DNA of 64,000 nt from Rhodococcus sp. Leaf247 (GTDB taxonomy: Bacteria > Actinomycetota > Actinomycetes > Mycobacteriales > Mycobacteriaceae), in assembly GCF_001426185.1 (NCBI RefSeq), contig NZ_LMRP01000001.1:1404765-1468764 (forward strand), read 5' to 3'. The notes under the pieces were generated by a model. That model worked only from the letters and a program-made list of their open reading frames with translations, was not told the origin of the DNA and searched no databases. The position numbers and the translations under genes are program-made. Of this stretch, positions 22,143 through 31,500 are shown piece by piece (the first letter of the stretch is position 1; every line of letters starts with the position of its first letter).

Positions 22143-22958
22143 ATGACGTTCGACGAGGTGGCCGACGAGCTGTACGGGCTGGACCCGTCCGATTTCGTCG
22201 CCGCGCGCACCGACCGGCAGAAGCAGGCGCGTTCCGATGGCGACAAGGCCCTGGCCAAGCAGATCGGTGCGCTGCGCAAACCGACGATCGTCGGGTGGGT
22301 GCTCAATGTGACGGTGCGCGACGCAGACGACGATGTCGCAGATCTGCTCGACCTCGGTGAAGCGTTACGGGAAGCGCAGCAACATCTTTCGGGCGCCACC
22401 CTCCGCACGCTGACGAAGCAGCGGCAACGGGCCGTGCGTGCGCTGGCGAACCGGGCCGCGGAGATCGCGGAGGATCGCGGTCACCCGATCGGCGAGGACG
22501 TCGTGCGCGAGGTGACCCAGAGCTTGAATGCGGCACTGTCCGATGCGGACATCGCCGACGAGGTGCGGCGCGGCCGGATGTTGGGTGCGGCCGAGTACAG
22601 CGGCTTCGGCCCTATGGGGCTCGTGTCCGTCGATCCCGAACCAGCCGAAGACCCCGAACCCGCCAAAGAACCCGAACCCGACGACACCGCCGAACGGGAG
22701 AAGGACGAGCAGCGAGCCCGCGCACAGGCCGAACTCGACGACGCCGAGGCGGCGCTGCAGGACGCAACCGACGCGCTGGACAAGGCCGACCATCGCGTCG
22801 ACGAGCTGCAGGAGTCGGTCGACGCCCTCACCGAGCAACTCGAGAAGGCACGTCAAGAACTGAAGGCGGCGCAGGACGCGCATTCCGAGGCGGCGTCGGA
22901 GAAGGACGCCACGACCGCAAGGGTTCGGAACGCGACGAAGCGCCTCGATCGACTGTGA
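22143..22958 (+). CDS. Conserved coiled-coil protein, unknown function, 271 aa
   Basis: Soluble with no signal peptide. The N-terminal half (residues 1-160) looks globular and helical (FDEVADELYGLDPSDFVAAR, LAKQIGALRKPTIVGWVLN). A hinge rich in Glu/Pro/Asp follows (residues about 165-190), then a heptad-rich coiled coil to the C terminus (LDDAEAALQDATDALDKADHRV). I know this arrangement only as a hypothetical protein in Rhodococcus-type genomes. Its stop codon lies inside a strong terminator hairpin. Confidence 0.75.
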   Translation: MTFDEVADELYGLDPSDFVAARTDRQKQARSDGDKALAKQIGALRKPTIVGWVLNVTVRDADDDVADLLDLGEALREAQQHLSGATLRTLTKQRQRAVRALANRAAEIAEDRGHPIGEDVVREVTQSLNAALSDADIADEVRRGRMLGAAEYSGFGPMGLVSVDPEPAEDPEPAKEPEPDDTAEREKDEQRARAQAELDDAEAALQDATDALDKADHRVDELQESVDALTEQLEKARQELKAAQDAHSEAASEKDATTARVRNATKRLDRL

Positions 22959-22970
22959 TCGAGGCGCTTC
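22937..22970. terminator. Bidirectional terminator hairpin (14-bp perfect stem)
   Basis: GAAGCGCCTCGATC (22937-22950), loop gactgt, then GATCGAGGCGCTTC (22957-22970). It overlaps the stop of the coiled-coil gene and sits 12 bp before the end of the convergent lipase gene, so it can serve both strands. Confidence 0.8.
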
Positions 22971-22982
22971 GGCGGTGACGGG

Positions 22983-24272
22983 TCAGGCGCAGTTGCCCGC
23001 TGTGGGGACGTCGCGGAACCGTGCGTCGAGCCAGTTGGTGCCGGCGCCGAGTCCGATGAAGTCGGGCAGGACGTGGCCGAGCGCGAGCCCGGGGAGGAAG
23101 AACGGCAGCTGCTGAGTGTTCAGCTGGACGTTCGAGCCCTTTCCACACCAGGTGGCGGCGAGGTCGACGGCCTGGCCGTGCGGAACGATGTCGTCGCCCG
23201 TGCCGGTGTCGATGTAGACCGGCGTGGTGGGCGTGCGGTTACCGATCTTGTTCTCGGCGAGAACTGTCTGCGCCTCGGGGATCCGCTTCAGGTAGTCCGA
23301 CAGTGACTCGCCGGTGGTGATCCACTCGTTGGTGCGGTGGAAGCCCACGGTGAGTGCGCTTTCCACGACGCACTGATTCTCGAGTGCCGCCAGCGCAGCC
23401 TTGCCGGCCGGGTTGGTCGACGCGTCGATGATCGGGCCCAACTCGGGGTTGGACCGGCGCAGACCGTTCAGGGTGTAACCGATGACACCGGTGAGGATGG
23501 TGCCGTCGACCTGTGCCAGCGTCGCTGCCAGATCGGCGACGGGCGCGCCGGCGTAGGTGCCCTTGATGTCCAGCTCCGGGGCGTACTCGGGAGCGAGCTC
23601 GACGGCTGCTGCCACGGCGCCGCCGCCCTGGGAGTAACCCCAGAGGCCCACCGGGGAATCGGGGCCGACCTTGGTGTTGCCCAGCTGCTGCGCGGCGCGG
23701 GCCGCGTCGAGCACCGCGTGCGCTTCTGCGGCGCGATTGACGTAGGTGTGCGCGCCCGGCGTGCCCAGTCCGTCGTAGTCGGTGATGACGACGCCGTAGC
23801 CGCGGGCCAGCAACGCGTAGGTGGAGAGCAGCTCGTACTCGACCATGAGTCCGAGCACGGGGGTGTAGGTGAGGACGTTGTTCAGCTGATGCGACGGCGC
23901 GCACTGGTCGCCCTGACCGTGCGTGCCGGGGGCGATGACGACCACGGGCCGGGGTCCCGGGCCCGTCCACTCGGCGAACGGATCGATGTAGGTGCCGGTC
24001 ACCGCGACCGGGGCATCGTTCGCGTCCTGCGAGCGGTACATCAACCGCGTTGCACTGCCGGGGATCCCGCCTTGCGGCAGGGGCAGCGACAACGCCAGGT
24101 TGGACGGCCCGGTACGGATGAGGTCACCGTCGTTACCGGCCGGGAGGGGGCTGGGCGGGGTGTAGAAGCCGGAGGCGGGGCCCGGAGGCTCCGCCATGGC
24201 GGTGGGCGTGCCGGCTCCGAGGAGTCCGACACACAGGGCGAGGCCGAGGCCCGCGATACGTGACTTACGCAC
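22983..24272 (-). CDS. Secreted lipase of the LIP / triacylglycerol lipase family
   Basis: A secreted alpha/beta-hydrolase. From the chosen GTG start (24272) it has a basic N terminus (VRKSRIAGLG), a hydrophobic core (LALCVGLLGAG) and a cleavage-like AMA-EPPG. The mature part contains VVVIAPGTHGQGDQCAPS, the nucleophile elbow GYSQGG (in VGLWGYSQGGGAVAAA), and a C-terminal DTGTGDDIVPHGQA that supplies an acidic residue and His. Its 429 aa fit secretory lipases of mycobacteria and Rhodococcus. In-frame codons continue 63 residues upstream to 24461, but that stretch is Arg-rich and unlike a signal sequence. It probably cleaves host or envelope esters. Confidence 0.85.
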   Translation of the reverse strand: MRKSRIAGLGLALCVGLLGAGTPTAMAEPPGPASGFYTPPSPLPAGNDGDLIRTGPSNLALSLPLPQGGIPGSATRLMYRSQDANDAPVAVTGTYIDPFAEWTGPGPRPVVVIAPGTHGQGDQCAPSHQLNNVLTYTPVLGLMVEYELLSTYALLARGYGVVITDYDGLGTPGAHTYVNRAAEAHAVLDAARAAQQLGNTKVGPDSPVGLWGYSQGGGAVAAAVELAPEYAPELDIKGTYAGAPVADLAATLAQVDGTILTGVIGYTLNGLRRSNPELGPIIDASTNPAGKAALAALENQCVVESALTVGFHRTNEWITTGESLSDYLKRIPEAQTVLAENKIGNRTPTTPVYIDTGTGDDIVPHGQAVDLAATWCGKGSNVQLNTQQLPFFLPGLALGHVLPDFIGLGAGTNWLDARFRDVPTAGNCA

Positions 24273-24483
24273 TGACGTTGCATCCCATCGAGAACGGGGT
24301 CGACGGCAATGAGAGCGCCCACCCGGCGGAACAGATAGATGTGACCGTAAGTGATGCGCACCACTGAACGAAACTGCGTCCGGGGTCGTCACAGCATTCT
24401 GGACCGCATCCATCCGACACACCCGGACCCTTGTGGTCGAGCACGATCGGCAACGGACCAATCGGACGCACTAGCCTTGGCGT

Positions 24484-25041
24484 ATGAGTGATCCGGAAGA
24501 TGCGGGCGTACCGACTCCACCCAAGCCGCCCAGGCCGTCCGTACGGGTCACCCCGTTGCGCGACCCCGTTCCCGACGAGCGCCCCCGTGCCGTCGACCTC
24601 GCGGTGGCGCTGTGGTCCCTGTGCCTCGTCGCCCTCGTCGCGACGGCCGCCCTCCTCGCGCTCGACTACCGCGGCCTCCGCGACCGCCTGACCGACGTGC
24701 TCACGGCCGAGACACCCGGAACGTCGGCCGAGGACATCGACTCCACCGTCATGATCACGCTGATCGCGGGAGCCGCGGTCGCGGTCGTCGTGCTGCTGGT
24801 CGGACTGTCGGGGATCCTGCAGATCCGTGGACGACGCCCGTCGGGGCGCTCCACTCTGACCGTCACCGGCGTCGTCACCGCAGCGGGAGCCGTCGCGTTC
24901 TGGATCGCCGTGTCCGACGCCCTGGTCCAGCCGACCACCTGGGCACCGTTCGTCGTGGCGGGACTGGCTGTGCTGGCTACCGCGCCGCTGTACGCGCCGG
25001 CCGTCGGAAAATGGTTGTCCGCCGCACCGGCGCGCCGCTGA
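24484..25041 (+). CDS. Small four-helix integral membrane protein, unknown function
   Basis: The 185-aa protein begins with a Pro-rich cytoplasmic segment (DAGVPTPPKPPRPS), then four hydrophobic helices at residues about 38-60, 90-112, 120-142 and 150-170. A loop between helices 1 and 2 is acidic and probably external (LTAETPGTSAEDID). I recognise no motif. It is monocistronic as far as can be seen, divergent from the lipase gene with about 210 bp between, and converges on iniC with a 3-bp gap. Confidence 0.75.
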   Translation: MSDPEDAGVPTPPKPPRPSVRVTPLRDPVPDERPRAVDLAVALWSLCLVALVATAALLALDYRGLRDRLTDVLTAETPGTSAEDIDSTVMITLIAGAAVAVVVLLVGLSGILQIRGRRPSGRSTLTVTGVVTAAGAVAFWIAVSDALVQPTTWAPFVVAGLAVLATAPLYAPAVGKWLSAAPARR

Positions 25042-25044
25042 GCG

Positions 25045-26514
25045 TCACATCCTGTCGAGCTCCGCGAGAATCCCCTCGGCGCTGCGCGCGGCGATCTCGC
25101 ATGCGCGCACCGTGAACCTGTCCAGCAACGGATGAGCGGCACGTGAGCGCCAGGTGCGGACCGCGTCGAAGGCCGTCTTGCGTTGCAGTTCGACGGAGTC
25201 GTCCGGATCGAGGCCGAGGCGCGTGGCCGTGTCGATGCCACCGGAGCCGATCAACCGACCCAGCTCCGCCTTCTCCTGCTCGGGCAGCCGGACCTCGCGG
25301 GCACGCAGTTGACCCAGCAGCCGCAGTTCGCGGAATCCGTGCACGTCGGACAGGGTGTAGCCGACCTCGTCGATGATCGCCCGCGATCCCGAGGCCGGCG
25401 ACGCCCGCAGCACACGCTCGAGCGCCACCAGTGCCGAGTGCGCCTTGAGCTGATCGGCGCGTTCCCCGAACTGCACATCGATGATGTGCCGGAGTTCGTC
25501 GAGTCCGCTGCGCTCCACCAGTTCCCGCGCCAGCGAGGGCGAGTCGCGGGTTCCCATCCGGATCAGCGTGACGGCCATCCGGATGCCGAACAGACCGAAG
25601 CGGTCGACCAGACCGGCGCGCGTCTCGGCGTCGACCGGAAGGGGCATGTCCGGGCGGGCGAACCTGTCCGCGGACAGCATCGCGAGCTGCAGATCGTCCG
25701 GTGGTGCGTCCGCGAGGGCGACGAGAGCGGCGAACTCGCTCTGCCGCAACGTCCGTGCCCCCAGCGCGAGCAGTCCCGCGACCGGCACGACGGCCTGGCA
25801 GAGCCCCGTCTTCTCCAGCTCCACCGCGAAGCGCGAGGCCACTTCCTTGGCCGACATCATCGCGTCCATCCGGCCGGCACCGACCTCGTCGGCACGGGAG
25901 ACGACACCGACGACGCCGAGAGGACCGGAGTCGCCACCGACCGCGTCGTTGATGCGCGTGAGGAACGAGGTATCCGACGAACTCAACGTGCGCAGGAGGT
26001 ACACGACGGCATCCGCACCGGACGCGGCGTCGTCGGGAGTCAGCATCGCCAGCGTCCGCTCGGAGACGTCGCGCGACAGCGACGACGTACCCGGCGTGTC
26101 GATGATGGTGTTGCGCGCCAACGTTCGCGCCGGCCACTCCACGTCGAGCCGGTCGACGCGGTCCGCTGTCAGGTCGCCGAAATCGAACGACAACCGTCCT
26201 CCGCGGCGCAACACGGGAATGCTCATGGAGTGCTCACCGTCGTACCGGGCGGTCACCGACGGTGAATTCCCCCGCCGATACCACGTGACGACGCGGGTGC
26301 ACTCGGTCGCGTCGGTGGGTGCGATGTCCTGGCCCACCAGAGCGTTGAGCAACGTCGACTTTCCCGCCTTCAGGGATCCGGCTAGAGCGACGCGCAGTGG
26401 CTCGTCCAGCCGATCGGCGCAGACGCGCAACGCATCCCGGACATCCGGCGAGTGCGCGTACTCCGCCTGGGCGGCGACGACGAGTTCGCGGGCGCGATCG
26501 AGAGTGACACTCAC
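25045..26514 (-). CDS. iniC: Dynamin-like GTPase, IniC type
   Basis: The third gene of the iniB-iniA-iniC operon, which in mycobacteria is induced by cell-wall inhibitors. The GTPase domain has G1 GSLKAGKST (residues about 46-54), a G2 threonine in TECTRVV, G3 DTPGTSS and a G4-like SRAD in VVGVVSRADEVG. The remaining C-terminal half is helical. At 489 aa it matches mycobacterial IniC. It starts with 4 bp of overlap with iniA, so translation is coupled. Bacterial dynamins remodel membranes as pairs; IniA/IniC pairing is inferred from the operon. Confidence 0.9.
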   Translation of the reverse strand: MSVTLDRARELVVAAQAEYAHSPDVRDALRVCADRLDEPLRVALAGSLKAGKSTLLNALVGQDIAPTDATECTRVVTWYRRGNSPSVTARYDGEHSMSIPVLRRGGRLSFDFGDLTADRVDRLDVEWPARTLARNTIIDTPGTSSLSRDVSERTLAMLTPDDAASGADAVVYLLRTLSSSDTSFLTRINDAVGGDSGPLGVVGVVSRADEVGAGRMDAMMSAKEVASRFAVELEKTGLCQAVVPVAGLLALGARTLRQSEFAALVALADAPPDDLQLAMLSADRFARPDMPLPVDAETRAGLVDRFGLFGIRMAVTLIRMGTRDSPSLARELVERSGLDELRHIIDVQFGERADQLKAHSALVALERVLRASPASGSRAIIDEVGYTLSDVHGFRELRLLGQLRAREVRLPEQEKAELGRLIGSGGIDTATRLGLDPDDSVELQRKTAFDAVRTWRSRAAHPLLDRFTVRACEIAARSAEGILAELDRM

Positions 26515-28406
26515 GACGCCGGTCCGATCTCGGCCGTCTTGTCCTGCGCTGCCGCCTCCACCGCTTCGGGATCGAGCCGCTGGGCCACCGACCGCAGGGA
26601 GGCGATCTTCTTCAACGTCTGCTCCAATTCCGCTGTGCGCGTGCTGCGTTCGGAAGTCGCGACGCTCGCCGACTCCTGGGCGGCGCGCAACGAATCGCTC
26701 ACCGAGCGCATCGTCTGGTCCGCCATCTCGGTGAAGTGGTCACGCAGAAGTCGCTGCACCTGCCGCAACCGGTCCTTCGATTCCTTGCCCACCTGGAAGC
26801 TGACGTCGTCGGTGAACTTGCGGATGGCCACCTTGGCGTCGGCACGCCGTTTCAGGACGCGGGACTCCTTGTCGTCCTTGTATGCCTTGCTGCCCAACAG
26901 GACTCCGGCACCGAGGGAGATCGGGTTGAGCAGGGCCAGGCCCATCATCGTGGTGATGAGGCCGAACATCAGCACACCGCCGTAGGAGCCGCGCATGCCG
27001 ACCAGCACCTTGGACGTGATGCCCATGCGGCCTGATTCGAGGTCGCCCAGCGACGTCACCGGGTCCATGACACCGTCGATGTCGGAGATGTTCACGGCGG
27101 GCAGATGGGCGTCGGCGGTCTCGGCGAAGTGTCGGGCCACCGTCTCGGCCAACCACAGTGACCGCTCGTGCGCCCACACGAAGTTGTCCCCGACAGCCGA
27201 GGCGATCTGGTCCTCGAGCCACTCACCGATCTGCGGCCAGTCCTTGCCGGGGTCTCCCCCGTCGACGGCCTCCTCGGCCTCGCGGGTGATGACGCGCAGG
27301 CGATCACGCAGATCGTGGTCGATGTCGGACGCGAGGTCGGTGATGCCGTCGTTCAGCGTCTGCTGCCACTTGCTGCTGCGCTTCTGCATCTCCTCGGCGC
27401 TCGCCCGCGCGCGCTGCAGACCCGCGACGGCCGCAGCGGCGGCCTCCGGGTCGCGCAACGCGGCCAGTTCACTACCGAGCGAGAGGGCCAGATGCTCGGA
27501 GACGGAGCGGACGTCGAGCGCGACCGCCTTGCGCGTCAACACATCCGCACGCTGGACGACGCCGCGCAGGAAGTCGTACAACGCCGGGAACCCGGCTTCC
27601 TTGTCCAGCGACTCGTCCTTCAACCGCAGAGCGTGCGAGCGGAGCATCGACGAGATCGGCATCAGCGGAACGTCGACACCTTCGCGGGCGAGGTGTCCCC
27701 GGTCGGCGTCGACGATGCGTCGCCAATGCGGGTAGAGGTCGGTCTTGGTGATCAGGCACGCGACCGCGGGGCACAGGCTCACCACCTGGCGCAGGAAGGC
27801 GACCTCGGGTTCGGTGAATTCCTGACTCGAATCGGACAGGACCAGAACGGCGTCAGCCGACGTGACCAGTCCGAGAGTGCTGTTGGCGTGGGGATTGCCG
27901 TGTCCGCCGACGCCGGGTGTGTCGATGACGACGAGCCCGTCCTTCAGCAGCGGACTCGGAACCGAGATCTCGAGGCGGAGGATCTCGCGTCCCTCGGCGC
28001 GGGGATCGGCGGGCGTGACGGCGTGGATGTCGGCCATCGGCACCTCGATCCGGACGGGGTCCGAGCCGATCTCGGCGATCACCAGTTCGGCGCGCTCGGT
28101 CTCCGCGTAGGCGACCATCGTGGGGACGGCCGTCGTCTCGTCGTCGCCGACGGAGCAGACGTCGAGCCCCAGCAGCGAATTCACGAATTGGCTCTTGCCC
28201 TGTTTCAGCGGTCCGACGACGACGATGCGCAGACGGGGATCGAGCACACGCTCACGGGCCGCGGACAGTCGATCCACCAGGTCCCGACGCCCCGACGTGC
28301 TCGCGATCTCGCCCATGCGCGAGAGCAGTTCCGCCAGTTGTCCTGCCTGTGTCGCGAGCGAGGGCGACGGTGCGGCCTGTGACGCAGGCTGAGCGGTGTT
28401 CTGCAT
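26511..28406 (-). CDS. iniA: Dynamin-like GTPase, IniA type
   Basis: A 631-aa bacterial dynamin. G1 is GPLKQGKSQ (residues 65-73), G2 lies in TTAVPTMV, G3 is DTPGVGG and G4 is TKTD in CLITKTDLYPH. A long helical middle follows, then a membrane-inserting hydrophobic paddle near residues 473-505 (GVLMFGLITTMMGLALL) and a C-terminal coiled coil. The protein fits IniA of mycobacteria, which is linked to tolerance of cell-wall drugs. It lies 161 bp downstream of iniB with a strong hairpin in the gap, and overlaps iniC by 4 bp. Confidence 0.92.
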   Translation of the reverse strand: MQNTAQPASQAAPSPSLATQAGQLAELLSRMGEIASTSGRRDLVDRLSAARERVLDPRLRIVVVGPLKQGKSQFVNSLLGLDVCSVGDDETTAVPTMVAYAETERAELVIAEIGSDPVRIEVPMADIHAVTPADPRAEGREILRLEISVPSPLLKDGLVVIDTPGVGGHGNPHANSTLGLVTSADAVLVLSDSSQEFTEPEVAFLRQVVSLCPAVACLITKTDLYPHWRRIVDADRGHLAREGVDVPLMPISSMLRSHALRLKDESLDKEAGFPALYDFLRGVVQRADVLTRKAVALDVRSVSEHLALSLGSELAALRDPEAAAAAVAGLQRARASAEEMQKRSSKWQQTLNDGITDLASDIDHDLRDRLRVITREAEEAVDGGDPGKDWPQIGEWLEDQIASAVGDNFVWAHERSLWLAETVARHFAETADAHLPAVNISDIDGVMDPVTSLGDLESGRMGITSKVLVGMRGSYGGVLMFGLITTMMGLALLNPISLGAGVLLGSKAYKDDKESRVLKRRADAKVAIRKFTDDVSFQVGKESKDRLRQVQRLLRDHFTEMADQTMRSVSDSLRAAQESASVATSERSTRTAELEQTLKKIASLRSVAQRLDPEAVEAAAQDKTAEIGPAS

Positions 28407-28486
28407 GTGGTCCCGATCTGTGTGCGGTAGCAGCGGTCGAGCGAATGACGCGAACAGTAGTGAGAGATCACCAACACGGTAAGCGC

Positions 28487-28524
28487 CGACGACCCCGTAC
28501 GCATAAGCGCGTACGGGGTCGTCG
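28487..28524 (-). terminator. Strong hairpin between iniB and iniA (partial terminator or processing site)
   Basis: CGACGACCCCGTACGC (28487-28502) pairs perfectly with GCGTACGGGGTCGTCG (28509-28524) across a six-base loop, with a further C-G pair outside. It lies just after the iniB stop and before iniA on the same strand. It could reduce readthrough so that the repeat protein is made in excess over the GTPases, or stabilise the iniB mRNA 3' end. Confidence 0.7.
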
Positions 28525-28567
28525 GTGTTACATCACACCGCTGCGTCGAGGCAGCGGGGCGTGTCGA

Positions 28568-31500
28568 TCAGTTGTCCTGGCCGAAGTCCAGCACGTTGTC
28601 GACGGCGGAGTCGGCCTCGGGGGCCTCGTCCGCGCCACCCAGTCCGCCACCGAGCGTGTCGGTCAGACCGCCGGTGAGTCCGTCGGTCACACCGGACACC
28701 GTGCCGGTGAGGCCGTCGGAGACGTCGCCCGCGGCGGCCGGGCCGTCGAACGCACTCTCGGCGTCGACGTCCTGCCACGAGGTGGCCTCGCCGGCGATGT
28801 CTCCGCCGAGTCCACCGTCCGTCGTGACAGCTCCCAGTGCGTCTCCGGTGACGTCGGCGACGGCACCGAGGCCGAGGCCGTCGGACGCTCCGGCGACACC
28901 GCCCAGAACGGCGTCGGTCGAGTTCTGGAACTGGCCGACCGCGTCGGCGGTGGCGTCGACGCCGCCCTCGAGTGCGCCGGTGAACTCGGAGGTGTTGTCC
29001 AGTCCGCCGGTGAACTCACCGTCGGGCGAGATCTCGAAGCCACCGAAGACTCCGCCGGTGCCCTCTGCCATGCCGGTCAGGCCGCCGGAGAGCTCGGATC
29101 CGAGCTGAGCGCCGCCCTGTGCGACGTTCGACAGGCCCAGTCCCAGCCCGGTGGCCAGGCCACCGCCCAAGTTGGCGACAGCACCCGCGACGGCGTCGGG
29201 GTCGGTGACCGCTCCGCCGACTCCGGTGAGCGTGCCGTCGAGGCCACCGGCCACGGCACCGGCCGCACCGAGTCCGCCGGTGAGGGTGGTCAGGGCGCTG
29301 AGTCCACCCTCGAGGCCGGTGTTCGCGTCCAGCAGTCCGCTGATCGGCAGGCCGTCGGCGGACAGTTCCCCGCCGGCCGCCAGTGCGGTGTCGAAGGCCG
29401 CGTCGAGCATCGTGGTCAAGTCACCCGTGGCGCCGAGTGCGGTGCCCAGTCCGGCCACCGGATCAGCTCCGCCGGTCACGTCGAGCAGTGCACCGAGTGC
29501 GGTACCCAGCTCGGCTCCCGCGGTGCCGCCGACTCCGAATGCGGCACCCAGCGTGGCGGGCAGGTCGCCCAGTGCTGCGGTGTCGAGGCCGCCGGTCAGG
29601 CCCAGCGCCGTGTTCAGCGCGGTGCCGAATCCGCCGACCAGGTCGGTGTCGAGGTCGAGGACTCCTCCGACGTTCAGGGCATCACCCAGGGCGGCGGAGA
29701 CGATGCCGCCCAGGTCGCCGGCCAGCAGACCGTCCGCGTCGAGATCGGCGAGGACGGTTCCGCCCAGGACGGTTCCGAGAGCGCCACCCAGGCCTGCTGC
29801 GGCTGCGCCACCCAGTCCGAGTGCCGCCGCCAGGCCGGTGCCGAGGTCGAGGTCCGTGTCGGGCAGGCCGACGCCGGTGACGAGTCCGAGGCCGGTCGAC
29901 AGGGCGCCACCGAGCAGGCCCGCGAGGTCGGCGTCCAGATCCAGATCGGGTGCTGCGCCGAGCACCGCGGCGAGTGCAGCGTCGACGTCGAGCCCGCCGG
30001 CCAGCAATGCGCCCAGCTGAGCCTGCAGGTCGGCCGTCAACGAACCACCCAGAGCGGCACCGAGGGTGGCACCGATGGTCGCAGCGACGTCGCCACCTGC
30101 GGCAAGTGCGCCGCCGAGAGCTGCGCCGACGGTGCCGGCGATGTCAGCGGAGAGGAGTCCGTCGAGGTCGAGCGCGCCGCCCAGGCCGAGCGCCGTGTTG
30201 AGCGCTCCGGCCAGAGTTGCCGCACCCTCGCCGGTGATGCCGAGTGCGCCGGCGATGGCGGCACCGAGATCGGCGCCCGCCGTCAGATCGGTGACTCCGG
30301 AGAGGACACCGCCGAGGGCGAGACCCAGGTTGCCGGCAGCCTCGCCGCCGAGTCCCAGGGCCACACCGAGTGCGGTGGACAGCTGAGCTGCGATGTCGCC
30401 GCCCAGCAGAGCCTGCAGATCGCCGGTGAGCAGTCCGCCGGCGCCGAGCACCGCGCCGAGTGAACCGGCGAGCCCGCCCACGAGGTCGAGATCGAGCAGA
30501 CCACCGAGGTCCGCCACACCGCCCAGGTCGACGAGGCCACCGAGTCCGAGGGCGCCGCCGAGGACGGTCGTCAGAGCGGCGTCGAGGTCGATTCCGCCGC
30601 CGAGCAATCCGGCCAGCTGTGCACCGAGATCACCCGAGAGGACGGTTCCGAAGACGCCGCCCAGGGCAGCGCCGACGTTGGCGGCCAGCGGGCCACCGGC
30701 CGAGAGTGCGGCGCTGAGCGCTGCACCGAGAGTGGCGGCGACATCGGCGTCGGCACCGAGGATCGCGGTCAGGTCGAGGCCTCCGGCTGCTCCGAGCAGT
30801 GCGTCGAGAGCACCGGACAGAGTCGCTGCCGCGCCGCCGCTGACACCGAGTGCTGCGGCGAGGACGGCACCGAGGTCGGCGCCCGCGGACAGGTCGGTGA
30901 CGGCTCCGACGAGCCCACCGAGGGCAAGTCCGAGGTTGCCGCCCAGCTCTCCGCCGAGTCCCAGGGCCCCGGCGAGCGCGGTGGACAGCACGGCCGTCAG
31001 GTCGCCGCCGAGGAGAGCGGTGAGGTCGACGTCCGCGAGACCGCCGACGCCCAGAGCGGCAGCAAGGGTGGTTCCGAGCGTGCCGACCAGGCCGGCGGCG
31101 ACGTCGGCACCGATGCCGAACACGCCGTCGAGATCGAGTGCACCGCCCAGGACTGCCGTCAGTGCGGCGCCGAGGTCTGCGCCTCCTGCCAGCAGGCCGG
31201 TCAGCTGTGCACCGAGATCGGCGCCCAGCACCGCGGCCAGGGTGGTTCCGAGTGTGGCGCCGAGTCCGGCGGCGAGCTCTCCGCCGAGTCCGAGTGCCGC
31301 GGACAGTGCGGCCGTGACGTCCGCGCCGCCTGCGACACCGAGCACGGCGTCCAGGGCAGCAGCAAGCTGAGCGGTGATTCCGCCGGTCAGGTCACCGTCG
31401 AGGCCGAGTGCGGCCGTGAGGGCTGCGGCCAGGTCGGCGCCGAGGACACCGTTCAGGTCGAGACCGCCGGTGATGGTGCCGAGGACGCCGCCGAGGGCGA

